A DNA stretch of 5,071 nt, taken from CAYYUA01 sp964542585. GTDB lineage: Bacteria > Bacteroidota > Bacteroidia > CAILMK01 > CAYYUA01. Made by a program: the position numbers and the translations under genes. Where the stretch lies: NCBI GenBank assembly GCA_964542585.1, contig CAZIUI010000049.1, positions 1 to 5,071 of the forward strand, read 5' to 3'. Shown piece after piece: positions 5,018 through 5,071 of the stretch. Position 1 is the stretch's first letter; each line of letters opens with the position of its first letter. Under the pieces are notes generated by a model. It was given only the letters and a program-made list of their open reading frames with translations, was not told where the DNA came from and did no database searches.

Positions 5018-5071
5018 GGCCACATAGCTCAACTGGATAGAGCACTTGACTTCGGATCAAGGGGTTGGGGG
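5018..5071 (+). tRNA. tRNA-Arg (anticodon UCG), cut by the right edge
   Basis: The first 54 bases of a tRNA fit the cloverleaf. The acceptor 5' strand is GGCCACA (5018-5024), followed by TA. The D-stem is GCTC/GAGC (5027-5030, 5040-5043) around AACTGGATA. The anticodon stem is CTTGA/TCAAG (5045-5049, 5057-5061) around the loop CTTCGGA, with anticodon TCG at 5052-5054, reading the arginine codon CGA. A 5-base variable region (GGGTT) and the first T-stem strand GGGGG end exactly at the window edge. The T-loop, 3' acceptor strand and CCA status are outside, so integrity and any adjacent integration site cannot be judged. No clear promoter is visible in the 120 bases upstream. Confidence 0.93.

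Noticed and set aside
5018..5071. tRNA-linked integration (attachment) site
   Set aside because: The 3' half of the tRNA, where such sites normally lie, is outside the window, and no integrase is present.

Overview
The window looks like a chromosomal segment from a draft genome of the phylum Bacteroidota. Four things support this. (1) The long gene on the right encodes a secreted protein with a C-terminal type IX secretion (T9SS) sorting domain, a system restricted to this phylum. (2) Two intergenic sites match the phylum's unusual promoter form (TTG, a spacer of about 17-23 bases, then TAnnTTTG). (3) The M56 sensor protease carries a TonB-type C-terminal domain, as is common in this phylum. 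(4) The sensor kinase start is of a type common there. I cannot name the genus. A run of ten N at 911-920 is an assembly gap of unknown true size, so spacing across it is unreliable.

Layout. Positions 1-846 (minus strand) hold a two-component pair: an OmpR/PhoB-type response regulator followed 3 bases later by the first 49 codons of its sensor kinase, which runs off the left edge. Positions 847-1239 are a non-coding divergent region with the gap, several inverted repeats, a minus-strand promoter aimed at the response regulator, 7-base direct repeats close to that gene, and two dyads with a common CTAAA-NN-TTTAG core next to a plus-strand promoter. Positions 1240-2869 are a two-gene plus-strand operon with 8-base overlap: a BlaI/MecI-family repressor and a BlaR1/MecR1-like M56 membrane metalloprotease fused to a TonB C-terminal domain. 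Positions 2870-3348 are non-coding and contain a strong hairpin. Positions 3349-4896 encode an exported T9SS cargo protein made of two copies of one roughly 195-residue domain plus the sorting domain. A tRNA-Arg (anticodon UCG) begins at 5018 and is cut by the right edge.

How it works together (inference). The repressor probably binds the twin dyads over its own promoter and is relieved when the M56 protease is activated, as in the BlaR1/BlaI and MecR1/MecI circuits. The usual extracellular penicillin-binding sensor is replaced by a TonB-type domain, and no beta-lactamase lies in the window, so the signal and the other targets are unknown. The two-component pair and the T9SS protein appear to be separate transcription units. 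I see no phage, insertion sequence, CRISPR array or clearly new system. The points most worth a second look are the repressor's operator/promoter arrangement with a possible leaderless start, the lipobox-like cysteine in the middle of the M56 protein, and the internally duplicated secreted protein.
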